A stretch of 64,000 nucleotides of DNA, taken from Streptomyces syringium. GTDB lineage: Bacteria; Actinomycetota; Actinomycetes; Streptomycetales; Streptomycetaceae. The position numbers and the translations under genes were made by a program. This document shows positions 57,580-64,000 of this stretch, one piece after another; the stretch's first letter is position 1, and every line of letters begins with the position of its first letter. The stretch covers positions 3,741,501-3,805,500 of the forward strand of contig NZ_JAGIOH010000001.1 in NCBI RefSeq assembly GCF_017876625.1, in the 5' to 3' direction. The notes under the pieces are model-generated. The model made no database searches, was not told the origin of the DNA, and saw only the letters and a list, made by a program, of their open reading frames with translations.

Positions 57580-58656
57580 GTGCCGCGCTCACTTGTCTCC
57601 CCTGTACACGCCGGACCTGTTCACGCCGGAACTCAGGGGCCCGACGGCGGCACCCTGCGCACCCTGCTGGGCCGCTACGGACTCGACGGTGAGCCCGTCT
57701 CCTGCGAACCGCTGACCGAGGGCCTCCTCAACCGCGGTTACCGCCTCTCCACCACCCGTGGCCGCTTCTTCCTCAAGCACCACCTCGACGGCGACCAGGC
57801 CGCCATCGCCCGCCAGCACCATGTGACGCTCCGGCTGGGCGCGCTCGGCCTGCCCGTAGCCCCTCCCGTCGCCGACGCCGAGGGCTCCACGGTCACCGTC
57901 CTCGGCGGCCGCTGCTACGCCCTGCACCCCTGGGTCGACGGCCGGCACCGCGACGGCGAGGAGCTCACCGCCGCCCAGTCCCGCCGCCTCGGCACCCTGC
58001 TCGGCCACGTCCACACCTGCCTGGAGCAGGTCATGGAGGGCCCGGAAGGGGCCTGTGAGGGCTCCGGGCCCGCCCCGGACGCCGCGGCCGATCCCGAGGA
58101 CACCTACGCCCTCATCGAGGAGCTCCTGACGCTGGTCCGCCGCAAGGGCCGACCCCGCGACCCCTTCGACGAACTGGCCGAACACCGCCTCGTCGAGCGC
58201 CGCGCCCTGCTGGAGGCGCACGCCCACCGCAGGCCGACCCCCTGCGCCACCCCCGCCCGGGGCTGGGTGCACGGCGACTTCCACCCGCTCAACCTGCTCT
58301 ACCGGGGCGCCGAACCCGCCGCGATCGTCGACTGGGACCGTCTGGGCGTCCAGCCGCGCGCGGAGGAGGCCGTACGGGCCGCCGTGATCTTCTTCCTGCG
58401 CCCCGGCGGCACGCTGGACCTCGCGAAGGTACGCCCGTACGCGCGCGCGTACCGGGGCGCGACGGGCGCGAGCGAGGCCGAACTGGCCGCCGCCGTGCAC
58501 CGGGTGTGGTGGGAGCGGCTCAACGACTTCTGGATGCTGCGCTGGCGCTACCAGCTCGGTGACCACCGCGCCGACCCCGGCTTCCCCGCGTCGTCGGCGC
58601 TGTCGGTGTGGTGGACGCGCGAGTACGAGGCCGTACGCGGGGCTTTCACGGACTGA
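57580..58656 (+). CDS. aminoglycoside phosphotransferase (APH)-family kinase
   Basis: A 358-residue protein of the APH/choline kinase fold. The nucleotide-binding N-lobe starts EPLTEGLLNRGYRLSTTRGR with the Lys in FFLKHH. The catalytic loop is VHGDFHPLN, and AIVDWDRLG supplies the metal Asp. Many such proteins phosphorylate small metabolites or homoserine rather than antibiotics, so resistance should not be assumed. The start GTG 57580 has no clear ribosome site and lies near a promoter-like TTGACA, only 15 bp after the preceding gene. A long hairpin follows before the convergent kinase gene. Confidence 0.87.
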   Translation: MPRSLVSPVHAGPVHAGTQGPDGGTLRTLLGRYGLDGEPVSCEPLTEGLLNRGYRLSTTRGRFFLKHHLDGDQAAIARQHHVTLRLGALGLPVAPPVADAEGSTVTVLGGRCYALHPWVDGRHRDGEELTAAQSRRLGTLLGHVHTCLEQVMEGPEGACEGSGPAPDAAADPEDTYALIEELLTLVRRKGRPRDPFDELAEHRLVERRALLEAHAHRRPTPCATPARGWVHGDFHPLNLLYRGAEPAAIVDWDRLGVQPRAEEAVRAAVIFFLRPGGTLDLAKVRPYARAYRGATGASEAELAAAVHRVWWERLNDFWMLRWRYQLGDHRADPGFPASSALSVWWTREYEAVRGAFTD

Positions 58657-58716
58657 GCGAGGGCGGGTGAGGGATTTACGCGGCGCGGGCCCGTGAGGCC
58701 CTCAGAAACGGCTACA

Positions 58717-58773
58717 GGCCCCTTCCGGGCCCGCTCCGGGTCCATGGTGGACCGGGGCGGGCCGGGAGGGGCC
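58717..58773. terminator. large bidirectional hairpin between convergent genes
   Basis: A GC-rich imperfect inverted repeat centred on GGTCCATGGTGGACC (58739-58753) with outer GGCCCCTTCC/GGGAGGGGCC arms, between the APH-like and kinase genes. Confidence 0.75.
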
Positions 58774-58802
58774 CGGCCTCATTGCTTCTCGGCTGTCGTC
58801 GC

Positions 58803-60386
58803 TCAGCCGGTGGCGCCCTGTACGGCACCACCCTCCGTGCCGCCCGCGCCGCCCGGGGGGTTCGTGGGCGGCTTGGGGTCGTCCGTCGGTCCCGTCGTCG
58901 GGTCCTGGGTGACCGGGGTCGTCGGCCCGGTCGTCGGGCCGGTCGTGGGCCCGGTCGTCGGGTCCTTGGTCGGTTCCTTGGTCGGACGGTTGCCCGTGTC
59001 CCGGGTCCACTCGGGATCCGGCTCGTCCTCGCCCGTGTTGCCCGTGGTGCCGCCCGGCTCGGCGGAGGGCGAGTGCTTCTCGGGGCTCTTGGAGGTGCCG
59101 GGGCTCGGCGAGCTGGGCGCGGTGGTGGTCTTGTCCGGCTTCTTCTTCTGGGTGCCGCCGTCCGTCTTGTTGCCCTGGTTCACAGCGAAGACCACACCCA
59201 CCGCGATCGCTATCACCGCGAGGGCGGCGACCAGCCACATCTTGCCCCTGCCGCCGCCGTTGCGACCGCCGTGACCGCCGCCGTAGCCGTCGAAGCCGCC
59301 CTCGTCACCACCGTTGCGGGACGGGACGATCGGCTGCTGCGAGGTGTCGCCGTGCGGCGGGTGCGGCAGGGCCGTGGTGCTCGCCATGCCCATGGCCGTG
59401 GTGGCGGCACCGGTGTGCGCGACCGGGCCGGTGTTCCAGGCGCCCGTGTGGCTGCCGGAGTCGTGCAGCATCTGCAGCGAGTACTGGACCAGACCGCGCA
59501 TCTCCTCCGCGCTCTGGAACCGGTCGTCCGGGTCCTTGGCGAGGGAGCGCATGACGAGCCCGTCGAGCTCCGGCGGAACCGACTCCAGCACCTGGGACGG
59601 CGCCACGGGAGTGTCCTGGACGTGCTGGTAGACCACCGAGAGCGGGGTCTCGCCGGTGAAGGGCGGGCGCAGCGCGAGCAGTTCGTAGAGCAGACAGCCG
59701 GTGGCGTAGAGGTCCGAGCGGGCGTCGACGGTCTTGCCGAGGGCCTGTTCGGGGGAGAGGTACTGCGGGGTGCCCATGACCATGCCGGTCTGGGTCATGG
59801 TGGAGGCCGCGCCGTGCAGGGCGCGGGCGATGCCGAAGTCCATGACCTTGACGGCGCCGTTGTGCGTGATGATCACGTTGGCGGGCTTGATGTCACGGTG
59901 CACGATGCCGTGCTGGTGGCTGTAGGCCAGCGCCTCGAGCACGCCCGAGACGATGATCAGGGCCTGCTCGACGGGCGGTGCCTCGGCGCCGAGCAACAGG
60001 TCGCGGATAGTGCGGCCTTCAACCAACTCCATGACGATGTACGGCACGACGTTGCGGCCGACGTGATCCTCGCCGGAGTCGTAGACGGCGACAACCGCGT
60101 GGTGGTTCAGACCGGCGACGGACTGTGCCTCGCGGGTGAAGCGCGCCTTGGACACCGGGTCCTCGGCGAGGTCCGCGCGCAGCAGCTTGACCGCGACGGT
60201 GCGGCCGAGGCGTACGTCCTCGGCGGCGAACACCTCGGCCATGCCGCCGCGGCCGAGTCTGTGGGTGAGGCGGTAGCGTCCGTCGCCGACCAGGCCGCCA
60301 TTGCCCCACATTTCAGGCACATCGGGCATGCCGCCCCCGTTGGCGTCAGGGTCGGACGGACCCTGGGCGCTCTGCGTCTGTGCCAT
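58803..60386 (-). CDS. membrane Ser/Thr protein kinase (Hanks type) without PASTA
   Basis: A 527-residue receptor-like kinase. The N-terminal kinase domain (about 38-300) has LGRGGMAEVF, Lys67 in VAVKLL, IVHRDIKPANVI, MDFGIAR and GTPQYLSPEQ. A Gly/His-rich juxtamembrane part contains GGFDGYGGGHGGRNGGGRGK. One membrane helix follows (WLVAALAVIAIAVGVVFAV). The outside is a Pro/Thr-rich tail with a repeated TTGP unit and no recognisable sensor domain. It is divergent from a second kinase at 60711, and both have the same MTQTGMVxGTPQYLSPEQAL activation loop. Confidence 0.94.
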   Translation of the reverse strand: MAQTQSAQGPSDPDANGGGMPDVPEMWGNGGLVGDGRYRLTHRLGRGGMAEVFAAEDVRLGRTVAVKLLRADLAEDPVSKARFTREAQSVAGLNHHAVVAVYDSGEDHVGRNVVPYIVMELVEGRTIRDLLLGAEAPPVEQALIIVSGVLEALAYSHQHGIVHRDIKPANVIITHNGAVKVMDFGIARALHGAASTMTQTGMVMGTPQYLSPEQALGKTVDARSDLYATGCLLYELLALRPPFTGETPLSVVYQHVQDTPVAPSQVLESVPPELDGLVMRSLAKDPDDRFQSAEEMRGLVQYSLQMLHDSGSHTGAWNTGPVAHTGAATTAMGMASTTALPHPPHGDTSQQPIVPSRNGGDEGGFDGYGGGHGGRNGGGRGKMWLVAALAVIAIAVGVVFAVNQGNKTDGGTQKKKPDKTTTAPSSPSPGTSKSPEKHSPSAEPGGTTGNTGEDEPDPEWTRDTGNRPTKEPTKDPTTGPTTGPTTGPTTPVTQDPTTGPTDDPKPPTNPPGGAGGTEGGAVQGATG

Positions 60387-60710
60387 CAGTCCTCGCCGTC
60401 GTGTGTGGCCGCTTCGCGTGGGAGGCGAAAGCGCGGGGAAACTCGATGAAAGCTGTCTTCCGCTAAGGCACGCTACAGGCTCCGCGAGGCGCGCCGGTCC
60501 GGGATGGACCGGCTATGAAACCTGTACAGGGCGAAGCAAGGCAAATCTCGTGACGGCTTGTCGCGTATCCGGTCACGGAACGGGCACGTGGCTTGACGTG
60601 CCCGCGCCCTCGGGCAGACTTGGCCGAGATATGTCGATCAGGTGGACCGGTACGCCGGATCAGTACGCCAGTCAGTACGCCAGGCCGTGTGCCGAGGGGG
60701 AAGCAACACC
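60387..60710. promoter_or_regulatory. divergent control region of the two kinase genes
   Basis: 324 bp without a gene. It holds a perfect inverted repeat GGGCACGT-6-ACGTGCCC (60582-60603) overlapping a TTGACG that could be a -35 box for the right-hand gene. It also holds two copies of CAGTACGCCAG 12 bp apart (60661-60671 and 60673-60683). Otherwise unremarkable. Confidence 0.5.
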
Positions 60711-62399
60711 ATGAGCCAGGACGGCGCACAAGGCCGCTACACAGGACGTTCCGTCGGCGGCGGCCGCTACCAGCTGCGTGATCTGCTCGGCGAAGGCGGC
60801 ATGGCCTCCGTACACCTGGCCTACGACAGTGTCCTCGACCGCCAGGTCGCTATCAAGACCCTGCACACCGAGCTGGGCCGTGAGGCGTCCTTCCGCGAGC
60901 GCTTCCGCCGCGAGGCGCAGTCCGTCGCCAAACTCACACACACGAACATCGTCTCGGTATTCGATACGGGCGAGGACGACCTCGACGGTTCGACCATGCC
61001 GTACATCGTCATGGAGTACGTCGAGGGCCAGCCGCTGCGCTCCGTGCTCGACGCGGACGTCCGCCAGTACGGCGCGATGCCCACCGAGAAGGCGCTGAAG
61101 ATCACCGCCGATGTGCTGGCGGCGCTTGAGGTCAGCCACGAGATGGGCCTCGTCCACCGCGACATCAAGCCCGGCAACGTGATGATGACCAAGCGCAACG
61201 TGGTCAAGGTCATGGACTTCGGCATCGCGCGCGCCATGCAGTCCGGGGTCACCTCGATGACCCAGACCGGCATGGTCGTCGGCACCCCGCAGTACCTCTC
61301 CCCCGAGCAGGCCCTCGGCCGCGGCGTCGACGCCCGCTCCGACCTGTACTCGACGGGCATCATGCTCTTCGAGCTGCTGACCGGCCGGCTGCCCTTCGAC
61401 GCGGACTCCCCGCTGGCCATCGCCTACGCGCATGTCCAGGAGGAGCCGGTCGCGCCGTCGACGATCAACAGCTCGATCCCGCCGGCCGTCGACGCGCTCG
61501 TCGCCCGGGCGCTGAAGAAGAACCCGAACGAGCGCTTCCCCAGTGCCGAGTCCATGCGGGACGAGTGCGCGCGGGTGGCGGGCACGGCGCAGGCCGCGCC
61601 CTCGCCGATCATCATCTCGGGCGGCCCGCCGGCGCGCAGCGGTGCGGGCGTCGGCTCGGCCGTCTTCCCGCCCGTCGACCAGCAGGCCCCGGCGCCCGGC
61701 CCGCAGAGCGTGCAGACGCCCTACCAGCCGACCGCCCACAGCCCGTACAACAGCTACGGCCCGGGCACCCCGGCACCGGCCAACCAGGGCTACCAGACGC
61801 CCGCCCAGCCCTACCAGCAGCCCGGCCCGGCCGCGCACACCCCGCCCCCGTACACGATCACCCCGTCCCCGGCCCCGGCCGCGCACGGTGGCGGCGCGGG
61901 CGGCAGCGGCGGCAAGAGCAACAAGGGCGTGCTGATCGGCTCGGGCGTCGTCGCGGTCCTCGCGGTCGTCGGCGTGATCGCCGCCATCTCGCTGAACGGC
62001 GACGGGGGCAAGAAGGAAGAGGCCGGGAGGACCACGTCCTCGCAGTCGCCCGTGGCGGGCACGACGACGGGTGGCGGCACCGGTGGCGCCGCGCCGCAGA
62101 GCAGCCACAAGGACGGCGACAAGTCCAAGACCATCGCCCCCGAGAAGTGCAGCAAGGCCTACGACGTCTACAACGACAAGACGAAGAAGTCCGCGCCCGA
62201 CTTCAAGTACATCTACATCGACTCGGTGAAGGAGTGCCTCCAGGCCGCCGGCTGGAAGTACCGGGTCGACGTCGCGCCCGAGAACACCTGGGGCAAGGGC
62301 ACGGTGCTCAACCAGGTGCCGGCCGCGGGTGACCCGTTCGACCCGAAGTCGCCGAGCGCGCAGTTCGTGCTCACCGTCTCGACGGGCGACCCCGCGTAA
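60711..62399 (+). CDS. membrane Ser/Thr protein kinase with one C-terminal PASTA-like domain
   Basis: A 562-residue Hanks-type kinase. The kinase domain (about 18-290) has LGEGGMASVH, Lys49 in VAIKTL, LVHRDIKPGNVM, MDFGIAR and GTPQYLSPEQ. A Pro/Gln/Tyr-rich linker (about 310-400) precedes a single membrane helix (GVLIGSGVVAVLAVVGVIAA). A short extracellular part ends in a domain resembling one PASTA repeat (VKECLQAAGWKYRVDVAPEN then GTVLNQVPAAGD). PASTA domains sense peptidoglycan fragments, so a cell-wall role is likely. ATG 60711 with GAGGGGGAAG upstream. Confidence 0.95.
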   Translation: MSQDGAQGRYTGRSVGGGRYQLRDLLGEGGMASVHLAYDSVLDRQVAIKTLHTELGREASFRERFRREAQSVAKLTHTNIVSVFDTGEDDLDGSTMPYIVMEYVEGQPLRSVLDADVRQYGAMPTEKALKITADVLAALEVSHEMGLVHRDIKPGNVMMTKRNVVKVMDFGIARAMQSGVTSMTQTGMVVGTPQYLSPEQALGRGVDARSDLYSTGIMLFELLTGRLPFDADSPLAIAYAHVQEEPVAPSTINSSIPPAVDALVARALKKNPNERFPSAESMRDECARVAGTAQAAPSPIIISGGPPARSGAGVGSAVFPPVDQQAPAPGPQSVQTPYQPTAHSPYNSYGPGTPAPANQGYQTPAQPYQQPGPAAHTPPPYTITPSPAPAAHGGGAGGSGGKSNKGVLIGSGVVAVLAVVGVIAAISLNGDGGKKEEAGRTTSSQSPVAGTTTGGGTGGAAPQSSHKDGDKSKTIAPEKCSKAYDVYNDKTKKSAPDFKYIYIDSVKECLQAAGWKYRVDVAPENTWGKGTVLNQVPAAGDPFDPKSPSAQFVLTVSTGDPA

Positions 62400-62415
62400 G
62401 GTCCCGCACACGCGC

Positions 62416-62449
62416 GTGCCCGGTGCGTCCTGCGGGACGCACCGGGCAC
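62416..62449. terminator. terminator between kinase and bpa genes
   Basis: A perfect 15-bp stem GTGCCCGGTGCGTCC/GGACGCACCGGGCAC with a 4-nt loop TGCG, between convergent genes. Confidence 0.88.
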
Positions 62450-62492
62450 GAACTGCTCGGTGACTTCGGGGAGCCGCGGAATCCTGACGGAT

Positions 62493-63050
62493 CTACAGAT
62501 ACGGGCCCGAGCGGGCACCGCCATGGTGGCCCTCGTCGTCGTCCTCACCCATCACGCCGGGCGGCAGAGCCCTGCGCATCTGCTCCAACTGGGCGCGCGC
62601 CGCCATCTGCTGGGCGAACAGCGCGGTCTGGATGCCGTGGAACAGACCCTCCAGCCAGCCGACCAACTGCGCCTGCGCGATGCGCAGTTCGGCCTCGGTC
62701 GGAATGGCGTCGTCGGTGAACGGGAGCGACAGGCGCTCCAGCTCCTCCACCAACTCCGGCGCCAGGCCGTCCTCCAGCTCCTTGACGGAGCTGTGGTGGA
62801 TGTCCTTGAGCCGGACCCGGCTCGCCTCGTCCAGAGGAGCCGCCCGGACCTCCTCCAGCAGCTGCTTGATCATGCTGCCGATGCGCATGACCTTCGCCGG
62901 CTGTTCGACCATCTCCGTCACCGGGACCTCGCGCGACTCGTCGTCACCGACCCCGCCGCCGGGGTTGGCGTTGCCGAGAGCCATGCCGTCCGGGCCTACG
63001 ACCAGGACCTGTGGGCTCTCCTGCGACCGTTCATTCCTCGGCATCTCCAT
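62493..63050 (-). CDS. bpa: bacterial proteasome activator
   Basis: A 185-residue member of the Bpa/PafE family (formerly DUF2587), an ATP-independent ring that opens the 20S proteasome for unfolded or damaged proteins. Family segments include PAKVMRIGSMIKQLLEEVRA, VRLKDIHHSSVKELEDGLAP and LVGWLEGLFHGIQTALFAQQ. The C-terminus ends GARSGPYL. The final Tyr-Leu corresponds to the proteasome-docking motif of the mycobacterial protein, which ends GQYL. Proteasome subunits are not in this window. ATG 63050 (MEMPRNERSQ) is preferred; the second Met is an alternative. Confidence 0.92.
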   Translation of the reverse strand: MEMPRNERSQESPQVLVVGPDGMALGNANPGGGVGDDESREVPVTEMVEQPAKVMRIGSMIKQLLEEVRAAPLDEASRVRLKDIHHSSVKELEDGLAPELVEELERLSLPFTDDAIPTEAELRIAQAQLVGWLEGLFHGIQTALFAQQMAARAQLEQMRRALPPGVMGEDDDEGHHGGARSGPYL

Positions 63051-63153
63051 GCCGCCATTCTCTCGCACCCGTGGTTTCCCCCGGTTGATGCCCCCGTACA
63101 CGCCTGATCCACCTTCCTCGCACGCCCCGGGTCGTACTCCGGCGTGCGAGGGC

Positions 63154-64000
63154 CTATCCCGCGCGCCGGGGCAGTGCCGTGCGGGACCGCGTGGAACAGG
63201 CCGCGAGCAGGCCGGCGAGCACCGGGACACCCACCGCGAGCACCGTCAGCGTGGACCAGGGCAGCTCGATCGGGGTATGGGCGGGGACCAGCGGATCGCG
63301 GCGCATGGCGGCCAGCGCGTCGCGCCCGTCGACCAGCCGGAGCGCCACTGCGGGCACCACTCCGGCGACGGAGCCCAGCAGCACGCCGAGCCCCGCGACG
63401 CCCGCGCACTGGAAGCCGGCGAAGCCGCGCCGCACCCCCGGCGGCGCGCCCACCGCGCTGAGCGTGGTCAGATCGGCCTCCGCGTCCGCCTTGGCCAGAC
63501 CGGTGGTGACGACGGCGGCCCCTATGGTCACCACGCCCGCGAAGACGGCGAGGACCATCAGGAAGAAGTCGTCCGCGTCGCTCTGGGGCCCGCGCTCGAT
63601 GTAGAGGCTGGTCGCCGCGTCCCCCCGGTCGAGGACGGCGTTCGCCCGCTCCTCCTCGGCCTTGTCCGGGGTGTGGCGCACGGCGTAGAAGGACCCCGCC
63701 GGGGCGGTGTGCAGATTCAGCCGCTGCGCGAGGACGGCGGGCAGGATCAGCCGCACGCCGGGCGTGGCGGCATAGGCCTCGGGGGCGACGTAGGCGTCGA
63801 GGAAGACCTTGCGGGACGGGTCCGGGGGCGCGGGGCGGGTGGGGGCCACAGGGCCCCTGTGGCCGGTGGTACGGCCGGAGCCGCTGCCCCGGTCGCCCGG
63901 CCCGGTCGTGCCGGGAGCGCTGTGCGGGCCGGTGGTGCCGGGCGTGCCCGGGGTGCCGGCCGTCGTGAGCGGCTCACCGGTCGGGGTGATCTTCAGCTGG
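63154..64000 (-). CDS. FtsX-like ABC transporter permease (partial, N-terminus beyond window)
   Basis: The C-terminal 281 codons of a membrane protein whose frame is open to the right edge. A Gly/Thr/Pro-rich periplasmic stretch (TTAGTPGTPGTTGPHSAPGT) and an extracytoplasmic domain come first. Three C-terminal helices of the FtsX/MacB permease fold follow: DFFLMVLAVFAGVVTIGAAV, AGVAGLGVLLGSVAGVVPAV and LTVLAVGVPVLAGLLAACS. LTTLSAVGAPPGVRRGFAGF between helices is the usual coupling-helix region. The partner ATPase should lie beyond the edge. It ends about 100 bp from bpa on the same strand. Confidence 0.85.
   Translation of the reverse strand, partial: QLKITPTGEPLTTAGTPGTPGTTGPHSAPGTTGPGDRGSGSGRTTGHRGPVAPTRPAPPDPSRKVFLDAYVAPEAYAATPGVRLILPAVLAQRLNLHTAPAGSFYAVRHTPDKAEEERANAVLDRGDAATSLYIERGPQSDADDFFLMVLAVFAGVVTIGAAVVTTGLAKADAEADLTTLSAVGAPPGVRRGFAGFQCAGVAGLGVLLGSVAGVVPAVALRLVDGRDALAAMRRDPLVPAHTPIELPWSTLTVLAVGVPVLAGLLAACSTRSRTALPRRAG

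Noticed and set aside
57580..58656. Aminoglycoside resistance gene
   Set aside because: The protein has only the general APH fold. Most chromosomal members of this fold act on metabolites, and no resistance context is present.
1..64000. CRISPR arrays, insertion sequences, rRNA genes or prophage
   Set aside because: No regularly spaced repeats, transposase, integrase or rRNA-like sequence was seen on either strand.

Overview
The window is high-GC actinobacterial DNA, almost certainly a Streptomyces chromosome. The evidence is strong third-position G/C bias, two rodlins, an AfsA homologue beside ArpA/ScbR-type TetR regulators, rare TTA codons, and a mycothiol/proteasome (Bpa)-type gene set. 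From memory, dcd and the run from metG through aspS and the bkd operon to the two kinases resemble a conserved block of the S. coelicolor core chromosome (around SCO3700-SCO3820). That comparison is recollection and was not searched.

0-5.9 kb: dcd (cut by the left edge), a small zinc-ribbon protein, tRNA-Gly(CCC) followed by a remnant of a nucleotidyltransferase gene, a DHA2-type MFS exporter, and a module of two DUF4232 proteins around a membrane-anchored XRE-type HTH protein. 5.9-10.4 kb: a P450/ferredoxin pair with an unusual repeated ATGGCGCCAT element upstream, an AhpD-like protein with a divergent MocR regulator, and an intact paralogue of the remnant nucleotidyltransferase. 10.6-13.6 kb: a cupin, two tandem rodlins (one with a His-rich tail), a small HTH protein and an FMN reductase.

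13.8-22.4 kb is the most interesting accessory block. It holds two tandem TetR paralogues; a coupled NDP-hexose 3-ketoreductase and 2,3-dehydratase; a pseudo-receptor-like and a receptor-like TetR protein; a coupled HAD-like/SDR pair; and an AfsA homologue. Four sequences fitting one pattern (TAC-GT-AC-N5-GGTTT and close variants) lie in the control regions of the AfsA gene, the HAD-SDR pair, the receptor, and the pseudo-receptor/sugar divergon. This suggests a gamma-butyrolactone or butenolide signalling locus that also controls an orphan deoxysugar pair. Several genes here and nearby carry one TTA codon, implying bldA dependence.

22.4-29.8 kb: an esterase, a GNAT protein, a carotenoid oxygenase, a vWA protein with a Pro/Glu-rich spacer, an amidinotransferase and two small conserved proteins. 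29.9-64 kb is mostly conserved core: metG, a truncated regulator, DinB protein, aspS, SpoIIE-type phosphatase, AI-2E-type permease, pirin, trypsin-like protease, SseB protein, acyl-CoA dehydrogenase, M18 aminopeptidase, a third DUF4232 lipoprotein, thioredoxin-NHL protein, nitrilase, mycothiol-dependent-type enzyme, MFS/GntR pair, MmyB-like regulator, bkd E1alpha-E1beta-E2 operon, NarL-type response regulator, flavin-oxidase-like protein, aminoglycoside-phosphotransferase-like kinase, two divergent Ser/Thr kinases, the proteasome activator Bpa, and an FtsX-like permease cut by the right edge. Many genes end in strong GC-rich hairpins, and an interspersed repeat family occurs between 38 and 44.3 kb. 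No CRISPR array, rRNA, insertion sequence or PKS/NRPS gene was seen.
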